DNA of 31,970 bases from contig DFEG01000029.1 of NCBI GenBank assembly GCA_002369075.1, positions 1-31,970 on the forward strand, written 5' to 3'. Shown in pieces: positions 1 through 7,177 of the stretch. A model generated the notes under the pieces. It was not told where the DNA came from. It was given only the letters and a program-made list of their open reading frames with translations, and made no database searches. The translations under genes were made by a program, and so were the position numbers. Source of the stretch: Bacteroidales bacterium UBA3808. Lineage in GTDB: Bacteria; Bacteroidota; Bacteroidia; Bacteroidales; Paludibacteraceae. Every line of letters starts with the position of its first letter. Position 1 is the stretch's first letter.

Positions 1-13
1 ATACTCTTTGCCT

Positions 14-63
14 CCGGCTTTATGCTGTGCCACGTAGTATTCGGAGTGGTAAATTATATGTAA
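14..63 (+). repeat. Left copy of the island-flanking direct repeat
   Basis: This 50-base stretch matches 6801-6850 with three mismatches, and its last 32 bases also match 6983-7014. It begins CCGGCTTTATGCTGTGCCAC and ends near ATATGTAA. The AT-rich accessory genes lie between the two full copies. The window starts only 13 bases upstream, so the left limit of the homology cannot be seen. It may be a footprint of insertion or recombination, or a dispersed pre-promoter element, since each copy is followed by AAAAGCG-type words and then a promoter or promoter-like sequence. Confidence 0.8.
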
Positions 64-110
64 AAAGAGGTATATATTAGAATGATAATACAGAAAAAGC
101 GAACAAACTC

Positions 111-141
111 TTGCATAATTAACAAAAAAAGAGTACCTTTG
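111..141 (+). promoter_or_regulatory. Bacteroidota sigma-ABfr-type promoter P1
   Basis: TTG at 111-113, a 20-base spacer with an A-tract, and TACCTTTG at 134-141 fit the Bacteroidota pattern of TTTG and TAnnTTTG. It would start a transcript near base 148, about 250 bases upstream of the ATPase gene. Confidence 0.75.
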
Positions 142-147
142 TAGCGG

Positions 148-395
148 GTTTGACTTTCCAAATTGTAAAAAAATGTGATTTTTGGAAGTATCGCCCGCAC
201 TCGCGTACCGAAATACGATTATCAAGGTATCCAAATCATCGATTTGGCAGAGTGGCTGCTTGGAGAATAAATCCCATCTCAATCTTCGCGCTTCTTCCCC
301 AAATCCTCTAAAAAATGCAACTTTTGGGGAAAAAGACATCCGTTTTCTTGCGTATTTCAAAAAAAATCACTACCTTTGCGCAAAATTTTAGAACT
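148..395 (+). other. Long leader of the ATPase gene with inverted repeats
   Basis: No convincing gene lies in this 250-base stretch. It contains three inverted repeats. The first pairs TTCCAAA near 157 with TTTGGAA at 180. The second is a compact palindrome with CCAAATC at 231-237 and GATTTGG at 241-247. The third has TCCCCAAA at 296-303 and TTTGGGGA at 323-330. A second promoter (348-378) lies at its 3' end, so the first transcript could be either a long structured leader or a separate small RNA. A 69-codon reading frame starting at 182 runs across the second promoter and looks fortuitous. Confidence 0.4.
348..378 (+). promoter_or_regulatory. Promoter P2 of the ATPase gene
   Basis: TTG at 348-350, a 20-base spacer with an A-run and TACCTTTG at 371-378 match the Bacteroidota consensus. 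The predicted transcription start near 385 lies just upstream of the ATG at 396, so an upstream in-frame ATG at 315 can be ruled out as the main start. Confidence 0.75.
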
Positions 396-1829
396 ATGAA
401 AAAACTTATTGGCAGAGAGCGGGAAATCAAAGAACTGGAAAGATGTCTTGTCAGCGAACAATCCGAGTTTGTCATCGTCTATGGTCGCCGCCGTGTGGGT
501 AAAACATTCTTGGTAGATGAATTCTTCCACGGAAAGTATGATTTTTCCTATGTAGGAGGACATAAGTTGTCCGTTAAGAAGCAGTTGCGTAATTTTGCAA
601 AAGCTATGAAACGTTATGCGCATTTACCAAAGCAACCTCAGTTCAAAGACTGGTCAGAAGCATTCGATACCCTTGTGGAGCATATTGAGTCCCTGCCAAC
701 CGAACAGAAAAAAGTAATCTTTATCGATGAAATGCCTTGGATTGACACACCACAATCTGATTTTGTCGAAGAGTTTGAGAATTTCTGGAATGGTTGGGCA
801 GCACGCCGAAGGGACATTCTTCTTATAGCCAGTGGTAGTGCAACCAGTTGGATGATGGACAATCTGATAGAAAACCAAGGTGGACTGCACTGCCGTATCA
901 CCAGTAATATATACCTGCGTCCGTTTACCTTACAGGAAACCGAGCAATACCTGCGCGAACGCAAGTGTGCATGGGATAGATACCAAATCGTGCAGGCATA
1001 TATGATTCTTGGCGGTGTGCCTTTCTATTGGAGTTTGTTGGACACCAAGCAAAGCCTTGTACAGAATGTCGATCGACTCTTCTTCCGGCGGAATGCGATT
1101 CTCAATATTGAGTTTGACGAACTATTTAATGCGCTCTTTACCAGTGCAGACCGGTATATACAGGTTGCACAGCTCCTTGCCAATCATAAAGAGGGCTTGA
1201 CGCGCACTCAAATAGGAAAAAGTCTGAATATTGACGGGAAAACGCTGACTACAGTTATCAAGAACATGAACCGATGCGATTTTATCTTGAGATATAACCA
1301 GATGGGGAATACCGTTAAGGATGCTATTTATCGTCTTTCGGATTTCTATACCTTGTTCTATTTGCAATATGTGCATGGGAATAATTCTTTGGACGAACAA
1401 TGGTGGAGCAAGCATTACATGTCGCACAGCGTAGAGTCATGGCAAGGGCGTACCTTTGAACTGGTGTGCATGTTGCATACCGATGCTATCAAACGCAAAT
1501 TAGGTATCTCCGGCATTGGAACGGATATATCTTCGTGGAGATATACGGCGCCGAAAGAGTCAGAAGAAAAAGGCGCACAAATAGATATGCTTATCTCGCG
1601 CGATGACAGAGTAATTAATGTGTGCGAAATGAAATTTGCTGTAGGTAAGTATCAAATGACGGGCACCTATTCTGACTATTTGCGTGACAGAATAGAATTA
1701 TTCAAAGCAAAAACAAAAACCAAATATTCGGTAATTCAAACGATGGTTACGACTTATGGAGTTGCAGAAGGAATCCACTCCGGCATTGTGCAACAAGAGG
1801 TTACCATGGACGATTTGTTTGAAGGATAA
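396..1829 (+). CDS. AAA ATPase with DUF234-like nuclease C-terminus
   Basis: A 477-residue cytoplasmic protein. The N-terminus IGREREIKELE leads into a Walker A motif, GRRRVGKT, at residues 30-37. A Walker B motif, VIFIDE, ends at residues 111-112. A winged-helix-like middle (around residues 260-320, TRTQIGKSLNIDGKTL) follows. The C-terminus has D397 and EMK at 411-413, a spacing typical of the PD-(D/E)XK-like DUF234 domain. This matches the archaeal/bacterial ATPase_2 plus DUF234 family, whose role is poorly defined and which is often found in mobile or defence loci. The start at 396 is chosen because P2 lies at 348-378. It is the first gene of the AT-rich island, and the next gene starts 66 bases downstream. 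Family call is confident; a role in defence is inference. Confidence 0.85.
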   Translation: MKKLIGREREIKELERCLVSEQSEFVIVYGRRRVGKTFLVDEFFHGKYDFSYVGGHKLSVKKQLRNFAKAMKRYAHLPKQPQFKDWSEAFDTLVEHIESLPTEQKKVIFIDEMPWIDTPQSDFVEEFENFWNGWAARRRDILLIASGSATSWMMDNLIENQGGLHCRITSNIYLRPFTLQETEQYLRERKCAWDRYQIVQAYMILGGVPFYWSLLDTKQSLVQNVDRLFFRRNAILNIEFDELFNALFTSADRYIQVAQLLANHKEGLTRTQIGKSLNIDGKTLTTVIKNMNRCDFILRYNQMGNTVKDAIYRLSDFYTLFYLQYVHGNNSLDEQWWSKHYMSHSVESWQGRTFELVCMLHTDAIKRKLGISGIGTDISSWRYTAPKESEEKGAQIDMLISRDDRVINVCEMKFAVGKYQMTGTYSDYLRDRIELFKAKTKTKYSVIQTMVTTYGVAEGIHSGIVQQEVTMDDLFEG

Positions 1830-1895
1830 GAGAAACTCCGATAAATTAACAGATATAAAAGAGCGACTAGTATTACAATATAATATGAGATTCTT

Positions 1896-3383
1896 ATGAA
1901 AAAAGTTGTTAAGGAATATAGAACTATTAGATTAGGAGAAACAGGAAATAGCGGAGAAACTATCGTAAAGGCCACAAATGAAGTAGATGCAGCAATCATA
2001 CATAATAACGAACGATTACTTGAAATAGACATAAGTGATCGAATTGCCTATTGTATGGAAAATAACGAATGTTTGACCTTCCAGACAGAAATATCTGGAA
2101 GCAATGGGAAGTTCGTATTTGATATGATGTTACCATCTGGATGTAGATTACTTGGTTGGTCCCACAAAACTGCTATAGAATTAAAGGCTCGTATGATGCC
2201 TGATACGATATATAAATGCGAGGAAACGTTAAAAAGATGGGAGATGGGGCATAAGACTGAGCCGCTTACATTCGTAATCATAAGTTATGAACATTTGAAA
2301 GGTCGTAAACTCAAGGACGGAGGAATACGAATACAACCCAATATTATCTATTATAACGTATCAGACTTTTTTACACATGCAGACAATATTATTGAAAATC
2401 GCGAGAAAATATTGACAGAGCAGGAGAAACGGAAAATTAAACGAACAAAGAAAGAGTATCTTAAACAATTACAAGACACAAAAGAAAGTTTGATAAAAAA
2501 GGCACGAAAGGCGTTTGATAATGGACGAGTATCTTTATTTCTAGGAGCTGGAGTATCAATAGATGCAGGACTCCCTCCATGGCAAGAATTACTAAAAGGT
2601 GTCTTTCAAAGTCAAAATGAAGTACCATATGCTTATGTGTCGGATACAAATATGGAAGCGATATTAGAAGCCTGTGATAATTCTAATATAGTCGCTGGGA
2701 GATATGCATATAACGGCTTTGCAGATGGAGATAAATATCGTAATAGGATTAAAAAAGTACTTTATAAAACTAAAAAATCTTCATCGGATTTAGTAAATGC
2801 CGTTTGTGAAGCGATTGTGGATGATTCTGGGCGGAAAATATCAAATGTTGTGACATATAATTATGACGACTTGATTGAAAATCGATTGGATGAGATGGGG
2901 TATAAAGAATATAATTCCGTTTATGGCAAGAATAGAGACACATCTAAGAGGCTTCAGATATATCATGTCCATGGGATGATACCCCAAAGGAAAACGATAG
3001 AATCAACTCCAATTTTAAGTGAAAAAGATTATCATGATTTATACCGCAATAATCATAACTGGGCAAATGTAGTGCAATTGTACTCAATGAATACGATGAC
3101 ATGTTATTTTATCGGTTTATCAATGATGGATCCAAATTTGCGAAGATTGTTAGATTTCTCATATTCGGATGAAGGACCATCAAAAGCCGATATCAATCAA
3201 TGCCCCCATTTTGCTTTCATGCAGAGGAAAGCATTAAAAGGCGATAAGCGCGTAAAAGTAAATCAGGAACATTGGCATGTTCAGGAAAAGATGTTGCGCG
3301 AATTCGGAATCAATGTAATATGGTATAATGAGCATAGTGAACTTCCTGATTTGATACGAAAAATAATGATAATTAAAGAATAA
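1896..3383 (+). CDS. PD-(D/E)XK-like plus SIR2 domain protein (putative defence effector)
   Basis: A 495-residue protein with two recognisable parts. Residues 60-100 show E65, D76 and ELK at 95-97, the layout of a PD-(D/E)XK nuclease fold. Residues 165-210 are highly charged and probably form a helical linker. From residue 210 the protein reads as a bacterial SIR2 domain: FLGAGVS at 215-221 (NAD-binding loop), TYNYDDLIE at 320-328, HVHG at 357-360 with the likely catalytic histidine, and GLSMMDPNL at 407-415. Bacterial SIR2 domains in Thoeris, DSR and related systems deplete NAD during phage infection. The nuclease part is my reading of spaced residues and is less certain than the SIR2 part. 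No clear promoter lies in the 66-base gap, so it may be co-transcribed with the ATPase gene. Confidence 0.8.
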   Translation: MKKVVKEYRTIRLGETGNSGETIVKATNEVDAAIIHNNERLLEIDISDRIAYCMENNECLTFQTEISGSNGKFVFDMMLPSGCRLLGWSHKTAIELKARMMPDTIYKCEETLKRWEMGHKTEPLTFVIISYEHLKGRKLKDGGIRIQPNIIYYNVSDFFTHADNIIENREKILTEQEKRKIKRTKKEYLKQLQDTKESLIKKARKAFDNGRVSLFLGAGVSIDAGLPPWQELLKGVFQSQNEVPYAYVSDTNMEAILEACDNSNIVAGRYAYNGFADGDKYRNRIKKVLYKTKKSSSDLVNAVCEAIVDDSGRKISNVVTYNYDDLIENRLDEMGYKEYNSVYGKNRDTSKRLQIYHVHGMIPQRKTIESTPILSEKDYHDLYRNNHNWANVVQLYSMNTMTCYFIGLSMMDPNLRRLLDFSYSDEGPSKADINQCPHFAFMQRKALKGDKRVKVNQEHWHVQEKMLREFGINVIWYNEHSELPDLIRKIMIIKE

Positions 3384-3697
3384 GGAAACCGGTACTAAGA
3401 TTTTTAAGTCCCTATTACTATGTCAATATTCGCATGTGAATAACAGATATTAAATATAGGGTATGGCTAAAATTACAATAGGAGATCAATCTGATTGAGG
3501 TGTACAACAGAGCAAATCTCTCCATTCGCAGATTTTGATTGGTACATGCGCAAACGCTATAAAATTGCGAAGCACGTCCAAAGAGAATTTCTAAACCAGA
3601 TCAATAAACTTCGTACATATTGATGATATTGTTATTTTAGTATAGTATTGTCGGAAAATAATAGTAATTTTTTTATGGTCAATATAAATTTCATCTT
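3384..3697 (+). other. Intergenic stretch with a possible gene remnant
   Basis: This 314-base gap has no full gene and no consensus promoter. It contains a short ATG frame at 3463-3498 (11 codons) and, in another frame, the 42-codon open stretch described separately. The 75 bases before the next ATG are very AT-rich and could hold a weak promoter, but I see no TAnnTTTG there. Confidence 0.5.
3495..3623 (+). pseudogene. Possible decayed small gene
   Basis: A 42-codon open frame begins right after an in-frame TGA (3492-3494) and ends at TGA 3621-3623. Its translation, with pieces such as FADFDWYMRKRYKIAKHV and FLNQINKLRTY, has a protein-like composition rather than looking like random AT-rich sequence. 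There is no ATG near its beginning. A short ATG frame at 3463 ends at 3498 in a different phase, overlapping its first codons. A frameshifted small gene would explain this. I recognise no family, and chance is a real alternative. Confidence 0.22.
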
Positions 3698-4651
3698 ATG
3701 TCTGATGTTGAAGAATTGAAGAGCATGCTAAAAGGCGAATGGAACAAGATACGCTTTGATTCAATATTGGCAAAATATGCTAATATGGTTCCGTGGCTGG
3801 TATTAGATTTACCTCCTCGTGTCCCGATGTTCCGTGGAAGGATTATGTCTGGCAATGACTTATTATATATGCATCGTTGCGAACTTAGTTATCCCCCTAA
3901 AGATTACGCTCCTATAGGTCGTGTATCTCATGAGCATCATCCTATGTTTTATGCATCTATCCTCCCCGGAGATAAAGGAGGAGGACAGCTTCCATGGTTA
4001 ACGATTATAGAAGAATTGGAAATCTTTCAAGGAAATGAAGAACGTAAAGACATTACATTTGGAATATGGGAAAGTCATAGGCAACTTCGTCTTGCCGCTT
4101 TGCCTTTTTCTAATCAATACCAACACGGATTAGTTGATGAGATTGCAAATATACAGAAAGAATGGGAGTCAAAAGTTAAACCATTTATGACTCCAGAAGA
4201 AATAGAATTAGCTACATTCTTCTCTGATTTATTAGTTCAGTCTGGGTCTTCTAAATTATATCAATTTACAGCTGGATTCTTTGAATACTTTTTACACAAT
4301 AGTGATGAAGGAAAATCGCTCGATGGTGTGATCTATCTCTCTGCTCCATCACAAGGCAAGGGATTAAATGTTTGTTTGAAACCAGAAGTGGCAGACTCAT
4401 TGGAACTAAAGAATGCTTTTTACACTATTTTCTATAAAAAAGAAAAAGAAATAACTCGGATTATATATTTGGAGGCAGATATTTCTAGACAACCATGGAA
4501 ATGGTATATTTCTCCGTATAATGGTGTTGACAAATTACCTCTTTTGCAGCAAAAACAATTCAAGAATGATAATATAACTTTTGGAAATGAAGTGTCCACA
4601 TCTTGCTATAATCGAGGAAGAACCAAACTGATAAAAAATCATAGACAATAA
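3698..4651 (+). CDS. Probable RES-domain protein
   Basis: A 317-residue soluble protein. Several pieces fall in the order expected for the RES family: MFRGRI at 44-49 with candidate arginines 46 and 48, YPPKDYAPIGR at 65-75, a PMFYAS segment at 82-87, EE at 105-106, and DGVIYLSAPSQGKGLN at 209-224. RES toxins are known to break down NAD by hydrolysis or phosphorolysis using conserved R, E and S residues. About 90 residues follow the core, a longer tail than the compact toxins have. No Xre-type antitoxin partner is adjacent. The gene is AT-rich like its island neighbours. The assignment rests on motif order by eye, so an unrelated fold remains possible. Confidence 0.55.
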   Translation: MSDVEELKSMLKGEWNKIRFDSILAKYANMVPWLVLDLPPRVPMFRGRIMSGNDLLYMHRCELSYPPKDYAPIGRVSHEHHPMFYASILPGDKGGGQLPWLTIIEELEIFQGNEERKDITFGIWESHRQLRLAALPFSNQYQHGLVDEIANIQKEWESKVKPFMTPEEIELATFFSDLLVQSGSSKLYQFTAGFFEYFLHNSDEGKSLDGVIYLSAPSQGKGLNVCLKPEVADSLELKNAFYTIFYKKEKEITRIIYLEADISRQPWKWYISPYNGVDKLPLLQQKQFKNDNITFGNEVSTSCYNRGRTKLIKNHRQ

Positions 4652-4715
4652 GCAAAGAAAGTGCAGAGAATTTATATAGAAAAACGATGAAATAAATAGA
4701 AAAAATACTTAAATA

Positions 4716-4747
4716 TTTGCATAATTCAAAAAAAAGCAGTACCTTTG
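4716..4747 (+). promoter_or_regulatory. Promoter P3 of the structured RNA / protease leader
   Basis: TTTG at 4716-4719 and TACCTTTG at 4740-4747 are separated by 20 bases reading CATAATTCAAAAAAAAGCAG. The spacer is almost identical to those of the promoters at 22026-22056 and 22809-22840 on the other strand. Transcription should begin near 4754. Confidence 0.8.
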
Positions 4748-4753
4748 CGCTCG

Positions 4754-5020
4754 CAAAGGTTTTTGCAAACCTCGCGCAAAGCGTTGCGCAATAAACATAT
4801 TAAACAAATAAGCATTACTATTATTTCGCGCTAATCTAAAGCCCAGCAAACTTAACGGATATAAGTGCTCAGAAATAATACACGGCAGCATATCATATAG
4901 GTATGCCTACCAGTTCGTAATAGATGCTTACACCTTGTGTGAGTTTCTTAGAACTGGTGAAGGCTTCCGTGCTGGGCTGCCTTGATTGCGCGAAAGGAAC
5001 TCGCACTTTTTATATTTTAA
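4754..5020 (+). ncRNA. Candidate structured RNA upstream of the protease
   Basis: From P3 the transcript would cover about 260 nt of non-coding sequence. The core is a nested rod. Bases 4825-4836 pair with 4984-4994 (11 pairs, one bulge). AGCCCAGCA at 4840-4848 pairs with TGCTGGGCT at 4970-4978 (9 pairs). GCCTACCAGTTC at 4905-4916 pairs with 4951-4964 (12 pairs, two-base bulge). An apical stem joins 4927-4933 and 4937-4943. Smaller hairpins lie at about 4888-4906 and in the 5' part: AGGTTT/AAACCT around 4757-4772, and GCGCAA/TTGCGC just after it. A T-rich run follows at 5007-5018. It could be a stand-alone RNA or a regulatory leader of the protease gene, whose ATG is at 5042. I recognise no known family. 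Confidence 0.6.
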
Positions 5021-5041
5021 CAACAAATAAATACTGGATTT

Positions 5042-6604
5042 ATGAAAAAATTAATTTCTGTTTTTATTGCAATATTGACGTGTTGGTCAATTTATGCAGG
5101 AGATGGGAAATTTGATGGTTACAAAGGAATCATTATGTATCCATTGGAATATCCAAATACCGATAAAGAAGGTAACATAACATCTACAACTAGAGACAGA
5201 TATACGATTGAAGAATACATCTGTGGTCGCATGACAAAGATGGGAATGCCATGTTATACAGAGGACAATCTATCAGAAGATTTTGATGAAGACTATTCTC
5301 AAAACCAAGCTGCATACTTATTTTTAGATTTGTCTCATACTGCTGGAAACGGAGATATGCTAAAAGTATCTATCAGTTTCTATAATTGCAACCATAAAAA
5401 CGTATATACAGTTACAAAATCCGTTGCTTTGAACTCATCTGAATTTGCTACATTTAGAGGAAGATTAATAGCTGGAATAGATTTATGTATAGGCGATGTA
5501 AAGCGTGAATTAAAGAAATATGCTTTTGATGCATCAAAGTCCCCAAAGCCAAATTATCCTAAAGCAAACATCAGCAACAAAAGTTGTCGAGCTTACTTGG
5601 ATTCTGTAAAAACAGATAATATAGAAGGCATTTATAAAGCGATTTCTTCTAAATATAAATTGTATATCATGAAAAATGAAGATTTTGGTTATGATGTATA
5701 TTATCTTGGAGATAAGTATTTACTATGGCATGAAGGCGATATGAAAGGTAAATTAGAACCAACTGCTGTCGTTGATGTCTATAGTGGGTCGTGGCTTCCT
5801 CGTGTTAAATCAACACCTTGGGATGTGTTTGCTACATACAATGAAGGTTTCGTGACATTTACATTCGGAGAGAATAATGAGGAAAAATATGTGAAGTTAT
5901 ATCCTAATCTTAATCTTTCTAGAAAGCCAAATGACAAATCAACTCCGAAAGATCCAGATAAGTTGAAATTGGCAGGAACAGGTTCTGGATTCCTAATGGA
6001 TAATCAAGGCATAATCGGAACTAATAACCATGTTATTTCTGATGCATCCGCAATCAAAGTAATATTTACTGATGGTGTGGAGCAAATTGAATATAATGCA
6101 AAAGTGCTCCTTTCTGATAAAGAAAACGACGTAGCACTATTGCAAATCACGGACACTTCTTACACGGGAATAAGTACACCATATGCGTTCAAAACTCAAG
6201 CCGATGTGGGGGAAGATGTATTTACTATTGGTTTTCCATTAACAAGTTCGATGGGGGAAAATTATAAAGTAACAAATGGCATTATTAGTGCAACAACAGG
6301 CATAGAAGACGATGTGCGAAACTACCAAATTACAGTTCCTATTCAACCCGGTAATAGTGGTGGAGCATTATTTAATAGTAAAGGATATGTAGTTGGTTTG
6401 ACTACTGCTACTTTGAATGAAGCATATGTAAAAAGAAAAATAGAAAATGTAAACTATGCTGTCAAGATTTCATATCTTTTAAGTTTGTATCAAATGTTAC
6501 CTAAGAGAGGAAGTTTGACAGAAAATCCAACGGAAATACCAGAGTTGTCAAATAAGGTTAAAACATATAAAGACTTTGTTTGCCTGATTAAAGTTTACAA
6601 ATAG
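5042..6604 (+). CDS. Secreted trypsin-like serine protease
   Basis: A 520-residue protein with an N-terminal signal peptide (MKKLISVFIAILTCWSIYAG, cleavage expected near 19-20), so it should act in the periplasm or outside the cell. Residues 21-300 are an unassigned domain. From about 308 a chymotrypsin-fold protease begins: GTGSGFLMD, then TNNHVI with H330, ENDVALL with D363, and PGNSGGAL with S439, giving a full catalytic triad in the HtrA/trypsin_2 style. No PDZ domain follows; the tail after residue 480 is short. It lies 3' of the structured RNA and is followed by a terminator. It shares the AT-rich codon use of the island. The substrate is unknown. An alternative is a housekeeping stress protease, but its position among island genes argues against that. 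Confidence 0.88.
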   Translation: MKKLISVFIAILTCWSIYAGDGKFDGYKGIIMYPLEYPNTDKEGNITSTTRDRYTIEEYICGRMTKMGMPCYTEDNLSEDFDEDYSQNQAAYLFLDLSHTAGNGDMLKVSISFYNCNHKNVYTVTKSVALNSSEFATFRGRLIAGIDLCIGDVKRELKKYAFDASKSPKPNYPKANISNKSCRAYLDSVKTDNIEGIYKAISSKYKLYIMKNEDFGYDVYYLGDKYLLWHEGDMKGKLEPTAVVDVYSGSWLPRVKSTPWDVFATYNEGFVTFTFGENNEEKYVKLYPNLNLSRKPNDKSTPKDPDKLKLAGTGSGFLMDNQGIIGTNNHVISDASAIKVIFTDGVEQIEYNAKVLLSDKENDVALLQITDTSYTGISTPYAFKTQADVGEDVFTIGFPLTSSMGENYKVTNGIISATTGIEDDVRNYQITVPIQPGNSGGALFNSKGYVVGLTTATLNEAYVKRKIENVNYAVKISYLLSLYQMLPKRGSLTENPTEIPELSNKVKTYKDFVCLIKVYK

Positions 6605-6618
6605 TAATATAACAAAGG

Positions 6619-6653
6619 CGCGACACTTAATTACAAGTGCCGCGTTATTTTTT
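6619..6653 (+). terminator. Rho-independent terminator of the protease gene
   Basis: CGCGACACTT at 6619-6628 and AAGTGCCGCG at 6635-6644 form a ten-position stem with one mismatch and a six-base loop, followed by TTATTTTTT at 6645-6653. It begins 15 bases after the protease stop codon. Confidence 0.85.
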
Positions 6654-6800
6654 CACTTTTATGAATGAATCATAACAACCGACCTTTCTTGTGCCATGTC
6701 TGATAGTGGCGGGAGAGTGGCTGATTGACCGCTACAATATAGCGAGGCGAACAACGCACTAAAATCTTAATTATCAGAAAACTTCTTTATTTCTTTTCCG

Positions 6801-6850
6801 CCGGCTTTATGCTGTGCCACGTAGTGTTCGGAGTAGTAAAATATATGTAA
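6801..6850 (+). repeat. Right copy of the island-flanking direct repeat
   Basis: Matches bases 14-63 at 47 of 50 positions in the same orientation. The differences are single-base substitutions, so the two copies are diverged relics or related family members rather than a fresh duplication. Confidence 0.8.
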
Positions 6851-6874
6851 GAGGGATAGAAACTGCGTAAAAAT

Positions 6875-7119
6875 CATAGAAAAAGCGTGCAAACTTTTGC
6901 AGTCTCCTCAAAAAAAATGAAAAAAGTTGCAAATGAGGTGATAGATTTTGCCTCTTTTTTGACTATATATAGAGGGGTATGGACGTAGTGTTCGGAGTAG
7001 TAAATTATATGTAAGGGGATAGATTTTGCACAAAATATAGGAAAAGCGTGCAATATCTGAGATGATTTTATAGGAAAAGCGTGTGATTTTGGTATAAAAA
7101 TCATAGTATAAGCGTACAT
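6875..7119 (+). repeat. Iterated AAGCGT-type words
   Basis: A word close to ATAGGAAAAGCGTGCAA recurs at 6875-6894, 7037-7053, 7070-7086 and, degenerated, at 7103-7119. A related word lies at 91-106 beside the left direct repeat. Spacing is irregular. The last copy sits just upstream of the -33 element of the lipoprotein promoter. They could be regulator-binding sites or scars of duplicated promoter regions. Confidence 0.55.
6983..7014 (+). repeat. Third, partial copy of the flanking repeat
   Basis: These 32 bases match the 3' part of the flanking repeat (32-63) with two mismatches. The 5' part of the repeat is missing, and the copy starts abruptly after TATGG. Confidence 0.75.
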
Positions 7120-7123
7120 GTAC

Positions 7124-7154
7124 TTGCATATCCCGCTAAAAAATTGTATCTTTG
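7124..7154 (+). promoter_or_regulatory. Promoter P4 of the lipoprotein gene
   Basis: TTG at 7124-7126, a 20-base spacer and TATCTTTG at 7147-7154 match the Bacteroidota consensus. The start near 7161 is 17 bases before the ATG at 7178, which excludes the upstream in-frame ATG at 7118. Confidence 0.8.
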
Positions 7155-7177
7155 CAGCAAATTTGAAAAAGAACAGA

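Larger units (their letters stand above)
6654..7123 (+). other. Island right border without a gene
   Basis: About 470 bases with no convincing gene. A 29-codon open stretch at 6676-6762 ends in GEWLIDRYNIARRTTH and could be a gene remnant, but it has no ATG. The rest holds the right copies of the direct repeat, four AAAAGCGT- or TAAGCGT-type words, and T-rich sequence. Two short minus-strand reading frames here (6874-7129) are low-complexity and look fortuitous. Confidence 0.5.

Noticed and set aside
182..391. A 69-codon plus-strand frame upstream of the ATPase
   Set aside because: It crosses the second promoter, and has no family-like features.
4709..5115. Short frames on both strands over the structured RNA
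   Set aside because: They lie inside the stems and have no plausible start context; the RNA structure explains the sequence better.
6676..6762. Open stretch ending GEWLIDRYNIARRTTH
   Set aside because: Protein-like, but only 29 codons, no ATG and no recognisable family; too short to call a pseudogene.
6874..7129. Two minus-strand reading frames of 73 and 81 codons
   Set aside because: Phe/Ile/Tyr-rich translation of AT-rich DNA across the direct repeats, with no promoter in that direction.
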